The translations under genes were made by a program, and so were the position numbers. Source: Akkermansia muciniphila (GTDB lineage: Bacteria > Verrucomicrobiota > Verrucomicrobiia > Verrucomicrobiales > Akkermansiaceae). Taken from it: a stretch of DNA of 64,000 nt. The notes beneath the pieces are model-generated. The model was given only the letters and a program-made list of their open reading frames with translations, was not told the origin of the DNA and did no database searches. The stretch lies in assembly GCF_040616545.1 (NCBI RefSeq), contig NZ_CP156688.1, forward strand, positions 1,984,001-2,048,000. Reading direction: 5' to 3'. This document shows positions 42,909 through 51,009 of the stretch, piece after piece; within the stretch, counting starts at the first letter, position 1, and each line of letters begins with the position of its first letter.

Positions 42909-43694
42909 ATGAATTTCCAGTTGTATACGCTTACCGTGATGCTGGGCGCCCTTCTGGCGTTTCCTGCAACTTCCGCTCCGGCGCCCGCTCTGCCTTCCAC
43001 CCTGAAGCCGGAACCCCACCAGCGGGATCCGTATGACTGGAATGCCCGTCATGAGGCCGTCAAAAAGCGGAACCGGTCCGTCAAGCCGGAGTATGTGATG
43101 ATCGGGGACAGCATCACCCATCATTGGGGCGGGGAGCCCTCCGGAGACGGCAGGAAGGCGGGAGGGGCATCCTGGGATCAGCTGTTCGGCCCTCATGCGG
43201 TGACCAACATGGGCTTTGGTTTTGATTATGTGGACAATGCCTATTACCGCGTGCAGAACGGGGAACTGGATGGCATCTCCCCGCGGGTCGTCATCGTGCT
43301 GCTGGGAACCAATAATCTGGGCCACCGGAAGGATACGCCGCAGGCGTGTGCGGACAATATCAAGGCGTTCGTGCTCCTGGTGCGCCGGAAGTGCCCTTCT
43401 TCCAAAATCCTGCTGCTGGGCATTCTGCCCAGGAAAGAGAAAGACCTGGCGGACCCGGTGAGGGAGACGAACAAGCTGCTGGCGAAGCTTCACAATGGGA
43501 AAAACGTCTTCTTTGCCGATCCGGGGAAGGCGTTCCTTTCCGCGGACGGCGTTTCTCCCAAAAATGAATTCATGAAAGACGTGGTGCACCCCAATGCCAG
43601 GGGGTACGAGGCGCTGGAAAAGGAGCTGGCCGCACTGCTGAAAAAGATGGATGCGAAGTACCGCGGTGGAAAACCCGCCGGGAAGCAGGCCTGA
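42909..43694 (+). CDS. Secreted SGNH/GDSL esterase, second of two copies
   Basis: This is a 261-residue paralogue of the preceding protein, nearly identical over long blocks (TVTNMGFG.DYVDNAYYRVQ, CPSSKILLLGILPRKEK). It has a signal peptide (MNFQLYTLTVMLGALLAFPA). SGNH residues are intact: MIGDSITHHWGG, NMGFGFDY, LLGTNNLGH and KDVVHPNARGY. ATG 42909 is preferred, with the signal peptide directly following. The copies differ mainly at the C-terminus and in the signal peptide, suggesting an older duplication or divergence in substrate. It lies upstream of the sialidase-like gene in the same direction. Confidence 0.88.
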   Translation: MNFQLYTLTVMLGALLAFPATSAPAPALPSTLKPEPHQRDPYDWNARHEAVKKRNRSVKPEYVMIGDSITHHWGGEPSGDGRKAGGASWDQLFGPHAVTNMGFGFDYVDNAYYRVQNGELDGISPRVVIVLLGTNNLGHRKDTPQACADNIKAFVLLVRRKCPSSKILLLGILPRKEKDLADPVRETNKLLAKLHNGKNVFFADPGKAFLSADGVSPKNEFMKDVVHPNARGYEALEKELAALLKKMDAKYRGGKPAGKQA

Positions 43695-43784
43695 CAGTGG
43701 TCTTTTTGAATAAGGAGGGATTTGGGCTTGAAGGGATAGCCCGTTCCGTAAGAATATACCGCCTTTAGTCTGAGTATCCGTTTT

Positions 43785-45572
43785 ATGAAAAGCCTGTTGT
43801 TTGCCTTGCTTGCCGGTTCTGTCTGCTGCTGTTATGCCCAGCAGGCCGCCGTTCCCGCTCCGGAGCCTGAAGTTGTAGCCACGCCGCCGTCCGATGCCGG
43901 ACGAGGCCTCATCCGCGTGAATTCCCGTGAAATCCGCCATTACTCCGGCACCCGCAAGGAGCCGGATTACCTGGTCAGCAAGGATAACGGGAAAACCTGG
44001 GAAATGAAGGAGGCCCCTGCCGGCTACCCGCCCAACTATGGAGGCATTCCCAAGGAATCCCCGGCGATTGCGCGCAATCCCCTCACCAGGGAATTCATCC
44101 GCGTGCAGCCCATCGGAGGGTTTATCTTCCTTTCCAAGGGAGGCCTGGACGGCAAGTGGTTTGCGGTCACGAATGACGGCAAGCTGGAGGAGGACTGGAA
44201 GAATCCGGAGAAGCAGAAAAATCTGAAAAAACTGGGCGGCATCATGCGCACGCCCACTTTTGTCAACAAGGGCAAGAGGGTGATTGTGCCGTTCCACAAC
44301 ATGGGTGGCGGCACCAAGTTCCACATTTCCGATGACGGCGGGCTCACCTGGCGCGTGTCCAAAAATGGCGTTACCTCTCCCAGGCATGAAGCCAAGCCGC
44401 CCCACCAGGGCGTCAGATGGTTCAACAATGCCGTGGAAGCCACGGTGCTGGAAATGAAGGACGGCACCCTGTGGGCGCTGGCCCGCACCTCCCAGGACCA
44501 GGCGTGGCAGGCGTTCTCCAGGGATTACGGGGAGACGTGGAGCAAGCCGGAGCCGTCCCGCTTCTTCGGCACCCTGACCATGAACACGCTGGGACGCCTG
44601 GATGACGGAACCATCGTCTCCCTGTGGACCAACACGATGGCCCTGCCGGAAAACGCCACGGCAGGCAACGGAACGTGGGAGGATGTGTTTACCAACCGTG
44701 ATTCCCACCACATCGCCCTCTCCGATGACGAGGGCAAGACCTGGTACGGATTCCGTGAAATCATTCTGGATGAACACCGCAACCATCCCGGCTACGCCAC
44801 GCTGGACGGTCCGGAAGACCGCGGCAAGCACCAGAGTGAAATGGTGCAGCTGGACAAAAACCGCATTCTCATTTCCCTGGGGCAGCACAAAAACCACCGC
44901 CGCCTGGTCATTGTGGACCGCCGCTGGGTGGCCGCCAAAACGCGCGCCACGCAGACGGGCAGGGATTTGGACGCCCAGTGGACTATCCATACCTATATTC
45001 CGCAGAAAAAAGGCCATTGCAGCTACAACCGGAAGCCCTCCGCGGAACTGGTTCCGGACCCCTCCGGCGGGGAAAAGAAAGTGCTGCAAATCAGGCGCCT
45101 GAATGATCCCGAACTGGTTAATGAGAAATCCAAGGTGGATTACCAGAACGGGGGCGCTACCTGGAACTTCCCGAACGGGACCACGGGGCTGGTCAAATTC
45201 CGTTTCCGGGTGGCGGACGGGGACCAGGCGGACGATTCCGGCCTTCAGGTTTCCCTGACGGACCGCTTGTTCAATGCCTGTGACACCACCACGAAGGACT
45301 ACGCCCTGTTTACCTTCCCCATCAAGCTGAAGCCCGCCCCCCATCTGCTGCTTGGCATGAAAAAAGTGCCTTTTACGCCCGGAGCGTGGCATGAGGTCTC
45401 CATTCTCTGGCAGGGCTCCCAGGCTGTGGTTTCCCTGGACGGGAAAAAGGCGGGCACGCTGAAAATGGTGAACCAGTCTCCCAACGGGGCCAGTTACATC
45501 CATTTCATCAGCACCGGGACCAAGCCGGACGCGGGCGTTCTGCTGGATACGGTGAACGCCCGGGTGAAATGA
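43785..45572 (+). CDS. Secreted sialidase-like protein (Asp-box)
   Basis: This 595-residue protein has a signal peptide (MKSLLFALLAGSVCCCYA). Four Asp boxes are visible, SKDNGKTWE, SDDGGLTWR, SRDYGETWS and SDDEGKTWY, giving a six-bladed propeller at about residues 50-400. Arg residues in IMRTPTF and ARTSQD, and a Glu/Tyr-rich core, suit an exo-sialidase. A C-terminal beta-sandwich (about 420-595) resembles a LamG/3-keto-disaccharide-binding domain. It may belong to GH33 or to GH181, another sialidase family known from Akkermansia; I cannot tell which. Together with the two SGNH esterases it suggests a mucin sialic-acid (de-acetylation and release) cluster. Confidence 0.8.
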   Translation: MKSLLFALLAGSVCCCYAQQAAVPAPEPEVVATPPSDAGRGLIRVNSREIRHYSGTRKEPDYLVSKDNGKTWEMKEAPAGYPPNYGGIPKESPAIARNPLTREFIRVQPIGGFIFLSKGGLDGKWFAVTNDGKLEEDWKNPEKQKNLKKLGGIMRTPTFVNKGKRVIVPFHNMGGGTKFHISDDGGLTWRVSKNGVTSPRHEAKPPHQGVRWFNNAVEATVLEMKDGTLWALARTSQDQAWQAFSRDYGETWSKPEPSRFFGTLTMNTLGRLDDGTIVSLWTNTMALPENATAGNGTWEDVFTNRDSHHIALSDDEGKTWYGFREIILDEHRNHPGYATLDGPEDRGKHQSEMVQLDKNRILISLGQHKNHRRLVIVDRRWVAAKTRATQTGRDLDAQWTIHTYIPQKKGHCSYNRKPSAELVPDPSGGEKKVLQIRRLNDPELVNEKSKVDYQNGGATWNFPNGTTGLVKFRFRVADGDQADDSGLQVSLTDRLFNACDTTTKDYALFTFPIKLKPAPHLLLGMKKVPFTPGAWHEVSILWQGSQAVVSLDGKKAGTLKMVNQSPNGASYIHFISTGTKPDAGVLLDTVNARVK

Positions 45573-45601
45573 GAGGCGCCCGCGCAGGGGGGAAGCCGGG
45601 C

Positions 45602-46963
45602 CTAGCGGCTTCCGCTCTGCGGAAGCGGGGAGGTGCTTAACTCCGGCAGGTGTTTCAGAACCTGGTGCAGGTGGTCGTTTGACCGGTTGCCGATCTGCTG
45701 GAGGGCCGTGCGGCCGTACTTGTCCCGCAGGGCAGGGTCTGCCTGGTGGTCCAGCAGAAGCCGTGCAATGCCCAGCTTCAGCCGGTCCAGGGTATCGTCC
45801 CCCAGCAGCATGTCCCGGCAGCACAGCATCAGGGGCGTTTCCCCGGCTGCGTTTTGATGGTTGACGTCCGCCCCCTCGCTGATAAAGAGGTTGACCAGTT
45901 CCCTGATTTGAGGGAGGTGGGATACATCAATAAAAGCCAGTTGGCGGCACAGGTTCAGCAGGGCCGTGTCTCCCGCGGAATCCGGCGGGGCTGTGGTCAT
46001 GGGCATGGCCGTGTTGACGTCCGCCCCGTATTCCAGCAGGGTATGGGCTATTTGCAGCGCGGTTTTCGGCCTGTTCAGGTTCAGGGAAAGGAGGGGTGGG
46101 GTCATCTCCCCGCGGAAATTGGGATCATACCCGGCCTCGCAAAGCTTGCGGACCAGAAGGGGGTATCCGGCGGCGGCGGCCCAGGTCAGCAGACTGGTTT
46201 TTTTACCCCTCAATTCCGGCTGGAGGGAAATATCCGCCCCGCATTTGAGAAGAAAAAGAGCCGCCTCCTCATACGGCGCCCCTCCGATGCCGGCCACGCA
46301 GGTCATGACCAGCGGAGGCCATCCCATCGGGCCCGGTTTGTCCACATCCGCGCCGTACTGAACCAGCAGGTTGAGGCAGGAAAGCCTGTTGTGCACCGGG
46401 AGGGGATGGGTGTCATCCATTCCGGGATGGCACGCGTCGGTCAGGGGAGTATCCCCCTGCTCGGAACCCGGTATGGATGGAATGGCATGTTGCGGCAGGA
46501 TGATCTGGAGGTTCGGGTCCGCATTGCGTTGCAGGAGGCGGTTCAGCAGCTGCACCTGTCCCAGCCCGGCAGCCAGGTGCAGGAGGGTTTCATGGGAGGA
46601 AGTGCGGCAGCGTCCGTCCGCCCGCTCCACCGTATTCCGGATCATCTGGAGCCTCTCCCTGATTTCCTCCTGCATGTACTGGCGCATGGAAACCTCGGAA
46701 AACATGTGCCAGTCAATATGGCGGGAATTGGGACAAAGCCCTCGGAAGATGAAGCGCTCCGGACTGCGATGCTCCGTGAAGTCCGCTACGGCAAGAATCT
46801 GTTCTTTTTCCGCTTTTGTCCACAGGGGGTTGAATTTCCACTCCGCGGGAGTGGGGTCATTCCTGAGGAACCAGAAAATAGTGGATCCCGCGACAAGGGC
46901 GGCAAAAACGCTCAAAGCTCCAAAAAACCAGAGGGTCTTTTTTCTTAATGTCATGTGTATCAT
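45602..46963 (-). CDS. Membrane-anchored ankyrin-repeat protein
   Basis: This 453-residue protein has one N-terminal transmembrane segment (TLWFFGALSVFAALVAGSTI). From about residue 115 to the end there are ankyrin repeats of the ETLLHLAAGLGQVQLLNRLL and GETPLMLCC type, at least six recognisable. The repeats probably face the periplasm or extracellular side and mediate protein contacts; no enzymatic domain was found. It is convergent with the sialidase-like gene, 29 bases away. The start could also be the ATG 9 bases further in (MTLRKK). Confidence 0.8.
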   Translation of the reverse strand: MIHMTLRKKTLWFFGALSVFAALVAGSTIFWFLRNDPTPAEWKFNPLWTKAEKEQILAVADFTEHRSPERFIFRGLCPNSRHIDWHMFSEVSMRQYMQEEIRERLQMIRNTVERADGRCRTSSHETLLHLAAGLGQVQLLNRLLQRNADPNLQIILPQHAIPSIPGSEQGDTPLTDACHPGMDDTHPLPVHNRLSCLNLLVQYGADVDKPGPMGWPPLVMTCVAGIGGAPYEEAALFLLKCGADISLQPELRGKKTSLLTWAAAAGYPLLVRKLCEAGYDPNFRGEMTPPLLSLNLNRPKTALQIAHTLLEYGADVNTAMPMTTAPPDSAGDTALLNLCRQLAFIDVSHLPQIRELVNLFISEGADVNHQNAAGETPLMLCCRDMLLGDDTLDRLKLGIARLLLDHQADPALRDKYGRTALQQIGNRSNDHLHQVLKHLPELSTSPLPQSGSR

Positions 46964-47072
46964 AAGCAGGTCAACTGCGAGAAGCTATGATGCAGGAATC
47001 CGTAACTTCGGGCAATGAAAAAATGGTATGCGCAAGTAAGGCCCGGAGCGGACCGGGCAGGAATTTGAATGG

Positions 47073-47088
47073 CGGATTGTGAATCCGG
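47073..47088. repeat. Inversion site D1 (spacer GTG)
   Basis: CGGATT-GTG-AATCCGG is the exact reverse complement of site D2 over 16 bases. Confidence 0.8.
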
Positions 47089-47240
47089 ACATAATCCAAT
47101 CAATTGAATTTTAATAAATCACATAGTACTGCCCCATGCAGGCCAGGGCGGTTAAGGCATGACACCATATTTCCCCTCATCCCCGTAGTTGTCTTTATCC
47201 ATGGGCTTCTTTTCCCTACCGGGTGGAAAAAAATCTTCCG
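47089..47240. other. Putative invertible segment D (152 bp)
   Basis: This segment lies between the inverted sites D1 and D2. Unlike A, B and C it has no TTGACA-like box one base inside either site (TTATGT and CTTCCG occupy these positions), so either the -35 has decayed or it is weak or of another type. No real gene was seen; an open frame running through here into the HAD gene is not supported. Confidence 0.55.
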
Positions 47241-47256
47241 CCGGATTCACAATCCG
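47241..47256. repeat. Inversion site D2 (spacer CAC)
   Basis: CCGGATT-CAC-AATCCG is the exact reverse complement of D1. One base outside it, TATGAC (47258-47263) occupies the same -10 position as at the other switches. Confidence 0.8.
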
Positions 47257-47476
47257 GTATGACGCGTTAGGCATTGCGGGTGTGCGGCTGACTTTAAATT
47301 GTCCTCATTTGCATGTTTCCGGCCACGGAATGGAAAATGCAGGAATCACCAGTTTTCCATGGACGGAGTGGAGGAAGGGAATTTATTGCCGCGGAGGTCT
47401 TTTCCTCCACGGCTGTGCGCTGTCTGAAGCCGGTCTTGCCTTGGAAGAACCGGGGAACGATGATCCATTCAACGTT

Positions 47477-48289
47477 ATGGATTCCGTCAAACTCATTGCG
47501 TCCGATATGGACGGCACGCTGCTCAATGGAAAGGGGGAACTGGACCCTGCGTTTTTCAGCCTGTTTGAAAAGCTTGAACGCCGCGGCATCCGCTTTGCCG
47601 CGGCCAGCGGGCGCCAGTATGACGGACTGCGCCGGACCTTTGCTCCCGTGGCTGACCGGATGCTGTTCATCGCAGAGAACGGTGCCTATGCGGCATCCGG
47701 AGGGGAGGAATGGCTGGTGCTGGACATGGCCCCGGAAACGGTGGCGCAGATAATAGGAATGGTCAGGAACATTGAGGGCACGTGCATCGTCCTCGCAGGC
47801 CGGGATTCCGCGTATATTGAAGACAAGCAGCCGGAATTCGTCCGGGAGGCCCGCAGGTACTACACCCGGTGCAGGGAGGTGGAGAACCTGCTGGACGTGC
47901 GGGGGGACAGGCTGCTGAAAATTGCCGTGTATGATTTCCGGGGAGCAAAGAAAAACAGCTATCCGCGCTTGAAGCATCTGGAACATGGCTTCCAGGTGGC
48001 CGTCTCCGGAGAAAAGTGGATGGACATCAGCCGGAAAGGGGCGGACAAGGGAAGCGCGCTGGAGCTGATCCAGCGTAAATTGGGCATTTCCCCGGAGGAA
48101 ACCATGGTCTTTGGCGACCAGATGAATGATGCGGAAATGATGCGCCAGGCCCGGTTCAGTTATGCCGTGGCGAACGCCGTGCCGGAAATCCGCGCCATGG
48201 CTGCGTTTGAAGCTCCGTCCAATGAGGAAAACGGAGTCATGCAGGTGCTTGGAAAGGTATTGGACTCCCACGTTCCGCACGGCGGCTGA
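47477..48289 (+). CDS. HAD-superfamily phosphatase, Cof-type
   Basis: This 270-residue protein starts at ATG 47477 (MDSVKLIASDMDGTLLNG). The four HAD motifs are DMDGTLL (motif I, nucleophile Asp), AAASGRQYDGL (motif II), a Lys in ISRKGADKGSAL (motif III) and VFGDQMNDAEMM (motif IV). The large C2-type cap is typical of Cof/YbjI sugar-phosphate and flavin-phosphate phosphatases; the substrate is unknown. The frame stays open for 96 codons upstream through the D segment, but motif I begins at this ATG, so the short form is preferred. It may be driven by switch D. Confidence 0.87.
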   Translation: MDSVKLIASDMDGTLLNGKGELDPAFFSLFEKLERRGIRFAAASGRQYDGLRRTFAPVADRMLFIAENGAYAASGGEEWLVLDMAPETVAQIIGMVRNIEGTCIVLAGRDSAYIEDKQPEFVREARRYYTRCREVENLLDVRGDRLLKIAVYDFRGAKKNSYPRLKHLEHGFQVAVSGEKWMDISRKGADKGSALELIQRKLGISPEETMVFGDQMNDAEMMRQARFSYAVANAVPEIRAMAAFEAPSNEENGVMQVLGKVLDSHVPHGG

Positions 48290-48447
48290 ACCTTGGCGGG
48301 ATCAAAGAACGCAGGGGCATGGGAATGATGAACCGTCATGCCGTTTCCGGTTCCGGGAAGAAAGGGGAGCCCCTGTCAGCGGGAAGCGCCGTTGCCCTTT
48401 TTAGTTTTGCTTTTCCGGGTTGATGTGGTATACCCGTGCCAGACGTC

Positions 48448-48828
48448 ATGAATCAGGAATTCTTTTCAGTGCTTGTGCAGGTGGTGGCAGCCCTGGGGCT
48501 GGCCGGCATTATCTTGTTGCTCAGTATCTTGATGGGCAAGCGTTCTTCCGTGCGCAAACCTGCGGATGTTCCATATGAATGCGGGATGATTCCCATGGGG
48601 GAAGGCGCTCCGATGTTCTCCGTGAAATTCTACATGGTGGCCATGCTCTTCGTCATCTTTGACCTGGAAGTGGTATTCCTCTATCCCTGGGCCGTCAACT
48701 TCCGGGACTACGTGATGATGAATCCGGAATCCTTCACGGCCATGTGCATCTTTATCGGCATTCTGCTGGTGGCCTACCTGTACGCGCTGGGCAAGGGTGC
48801 CCTGAACTGGCACCACGATCCCCGCTGA
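48448..48828 (+). CDS. nuoA: NADH-quinone oxidoreductase subunit A
   Basis: This 126-residue membrane protein has three transmembrane helices. The diagnostic loop PYECGMIPMGEGAPMFSVKFY holds the conserved Cys near the quinone site, and LFVIFDLEVVFLYPW is the acidic second helix. It is one of the membrane subunits of complex I. The window shows no nuoB or other nuo gene next to it, so this copy is detached from the rest of the operon. A GTG 12 bases upstream in frame is an alternative start. Confidence 0.94.
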   Translation: MNQEFFSVLVQVVAALGLAGIILLLSILMGKRSSVRKPADVPYECGMIPMGEGAPMFSVKFYMVAMLFVIFDLEVVFLYPWAVNFRDYVMMNPESFTAMCIFIGILLVAYLYALGKGALNWHHDPR

Positions 48829-48851
48829 TCTTTCCTTATTCCATTTCATCA

Positions 48852-48885
48852 AACGCCGTGCTCCGTGGGGAACGCGGCGTTTTTT
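48852..48885 (+). terminator. Terminator after nuoA
   Basis: AACGCCG and CGGCGTT enclose an inner CTCC/GGGG pairing and are followed by five to six T. Confidence 0.85.
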
Positions 48886-49056
48886 ATGTGGAAGAAAGGA
48901 AAAGGCCTTGAAAAATTCCATGGCGGGGAAATCTCCTTAAGGCTTATTCCTTGCCTGTATATCACTTTTGCGGATGAATTCTTATTGTATGAAAGATGAT
49001 TTCTCTTGCCAGGGAAAGGGAATGGGGATAGCGTTTGCGTGACCAGGAAATCCAGC

Positions 49057-50220
49057 ATGAATCTGCCTCTTCCCAAAACGACGCAAGGCGTATACCGCCT
49101 GTCGGTCAGCACCTTTTATTTTCTACAGGGCCTGGTATTCGCCAGCTGGGCGTGCCGTATTCCGGACATCAAGAATGCGCTGGGGCTGAATGACGCCGAC
49201 CTTGGCTCCGTGCTCTTTGCCGTTCCGGTGGGGCAAATGTCCGCCATGGCGCTGTCCGGCTACCTGGTGGGCCGCTACGGCAGCCGCAGGATACTGATGG
49301 CGGCTTCCGTCTTTTATCCCGCCGTGCTTGTCTATCTGGGCATGGCGGCCTCCTTCTGGGAACTGGCGGCGGGGCTGTTTTTCTTTGGGGTGGCCGCGAA
49401 TTTAACCAACATATCCGTTAATACGCAGGGCGTGGGGGTGGAGCGGCTGTACCAGTGCAGCATCATGGCGCGGTTCCATGGCTTGTGGAGCCTGGCGGGA
49501 TTCTTCGGCGCTCTGCTGGGAGCGCTGATGGTGGACTGGAAGGTATCCACGGAAACGCACTTCATCGCCATTTTCCTGATGTGCATGGTCATTCTGGCCG
49601 TATTTTCCCGTACTCTCCTGCCGCGGGACGCGCGGCGTTCCTCCACCCAGGGCGGCGGCATGTTCCGGAGCATGGACGCATATGTGCTGGTCATCGGCCT
49701 GATCGCCTTCGGGAGCATGGTGAGTGAGGGGACCATGTTTGACTGGAGCGGCGTATACTTTGAAAGCGTGGTGCAGCCCGGACCGGGACTGGTCCAGGTG
49801 GGGTACGTGGCCTTCATGAGCACCATGGCCCTGGGGCGCTTTACGGCGGACCGCATGGTGATGCGCTTCGGCCCCGTGCGGGTGCTCCGCGCCAGCGGCA
49901 TTCTCATTGCAGCCGGGCTGCTGGTTTCCGTCCTGTTCCCCGTGCTGTGGTCCGCTACGCTGGGCTTCCTGCTGGTGGGGTTCGGTACCTCCTCCATCGT
50001 TCCCCTGTGCTACAGCCTGGCGGGAAAATCCAAAAAAATGATTCCCAGCGTGGCTCTGGCCTCCGTCTCCACCATCGGCTTTCTGGGCTTCCTGCTGGGG
50101 CCTCCGGTCATCGGCCACATTGCCCATGCTTCCTCACTGAGGTGGTCCTTCTCCCTGATTGCCCTGGTCGGGCTGGGAACGGCGTTCGTCGCCCCCTTCT
50201 TGAAAAAATTCAGGAAATGA
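49057..50220 (+). CDS. MFS transporter (YbjJ-like)
   Basis: This 387-residue protein has twelve hydrophobic helices. It opens with YRLSVSTFYFLQGLVFASWACRIPDIK, as in YbjJ/fucose-permease-like MFS members, and has the loop 2-3 motif GYLVGRYGSRRIL and FHGLWSLAGFFGALLGA. The substrate is unknown. AGGAAA 7 bases before ATG 49057 supports this start over a longer frame from 49006. It runs alone between the nuoA terminator and the AT-rich segment. Confidence 0.88.
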   Translation: MNLPLPKTTQGVYRLSVSTFYFLQGLVFASWACRIPDIKNALGLNDADLGSVLFAVPVGQMSAMALSGYLVGRYGSRRILMAASVFYPAVLVYLGMAASFWELAAGLFFFGVAANLTNISVNTQGVGVERLYQCSIMARFHGLWSLAGFFGALLGALMVDWKVSTETHFIAIFLMCMVILAVFSRTLLPRDARRSSTQGGGMFRSMDAYVLVIGLIAFGSMVSEGTMFDWSGVYFESVVQPGPGLVQVGYVAFMSTMALGRFTADRMVMRFGPVRVLRASGILIAAGLLVSVLFPVLWSATLGFLLVGFGTSSIVPLCYSLAGKSKKMIPSVALASVSTIGFLGFLLGPPVIGHIAHASSLRWSFSLIALVGLGTAFVAPFLKKFRK

Positions 50221-50313
50221 GCGTGGGCATGCGGGGGGGCATAACACACACCCTATAAAGCCTCATGATCTATTCCAAAGTTACCGGTAGGCAATTCTTC
50301 TATTTCTATGATG

Positions 50314-50994
50314 TTAGCGTTGGGGACGCGGCAAAGTAAATTCTTTCAATGCTTCGTTAAGAAAGTCGTTAAACGGTTTCATCAGTTGAAATTTTTGAGC
50401 AATAAACGAAATATCATTTTCAAGAAGCTGCTGATAGCTCACATGATACTCAATATCCCAAGACTTATGCTTCATATATTCGGATAAGGGGTGTTCCTTA
50501 TCGTATCCGCGCGGCACATTTTTCAGCTTATCCCCCTCAATGGAAAAGTTGGCAGCAAATTCATGCGTATTTATAATGCGTTGAAATTCTTCTGCATTTT
50601 GGAGAATATAATCACGTACTAATGTGGTGGCCTGTGGAAACTGTGTTGCAAACACGCCGCCGCCTAAAAAAGAGGCTGACGGGCTGATACAAATATAATA
50701 GCCTGCGGGAATCGGCTTTTTTCCGGCAGTAGATATGTGTGCTCTGAATGCTGTGTGATAAGGCGTTTTATTCTTGCTAAACCGGGTGTCCTTATTGAGC
50801 CGGTAGGTCAAATCTTCTGCGCGTAAACAGGCAACAGACGGGTCAAACTTTGCAATCCGATGAATTAAGTCTTGAATGAACAAAGCAAATTCATTTTTTG
50901 CTTCTAAATACTGTTCCCTATGGCTTTTCATCCATTCCAATGAATTATTTTTTTCCAAGTCTTTTAGAAAAATGAATGTTTTTTGCAGTTCCAT
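50314..50994 (-). CDS. DUF2461 family protein
   Basis: This 226-residue protein matches the DUF2461/TIGR02453 pattern: FLKDLEKNNSLEWMKSHREQYLEAK at the N-terminus, YRLNKDTRFSKNKTPYHTAFRAH, and YYICISPSASFLGGGVF in the centre. The biochemical role is unknown. It is strongly AT-rich compared with the flanking MFS gene, and its codon use is like Firmicutes or other low-GC donors, so it is probably horizontally acquired together with the next gene (16 bases away on the same strand). Confidence 0.85.
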   Translation of the reverse strand: MELQKTFIFLKDLEKNNSLEWMKSHREQYLEAKNEFALFIQDLIHRIAKFDPSVACLRAEDLTYRLNKDTRFSKNKTPYHTAFRAHISTAGKKPIPAGYYICISPSASFLGGGVFATQFPQATTLVRDYILQNAEEFQRIINTHEFAANFSIEGDKLKNVPRGYDKEHPLSEYMKHKSWDIEYHVSYQQLLENDISFIAQKFQLMKPFNDFLNEALKEFTLPRPQR

Positions 50995-51009
50995 AAATAC
51001 CTCCTCTTT

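Noticed and set aside
14617-47256. Interpretation of the CGGATT-NNN-AATCCG sites as ordinary transcription-factor operators
   Set aside because: Operators would not require pair-specific central bases that are reverse-complementary within pairs, nor a fixed one-base offset to a -35 box at only one end. The idea remains the main alternative if inversion is not observed.
47189-47476. N-terminal extension of the HAD phosphatase through segment D
   Set aside because: Motif I of the HAD fold starts right after ATG 47477; the extension crosses an inversion site and has no recognisable protein character.
50221-50313. A duplicated tRNA-Leu 3' end as left attachment site
   Set aside because: No stretch resembling the tRNA 3' end was found there.
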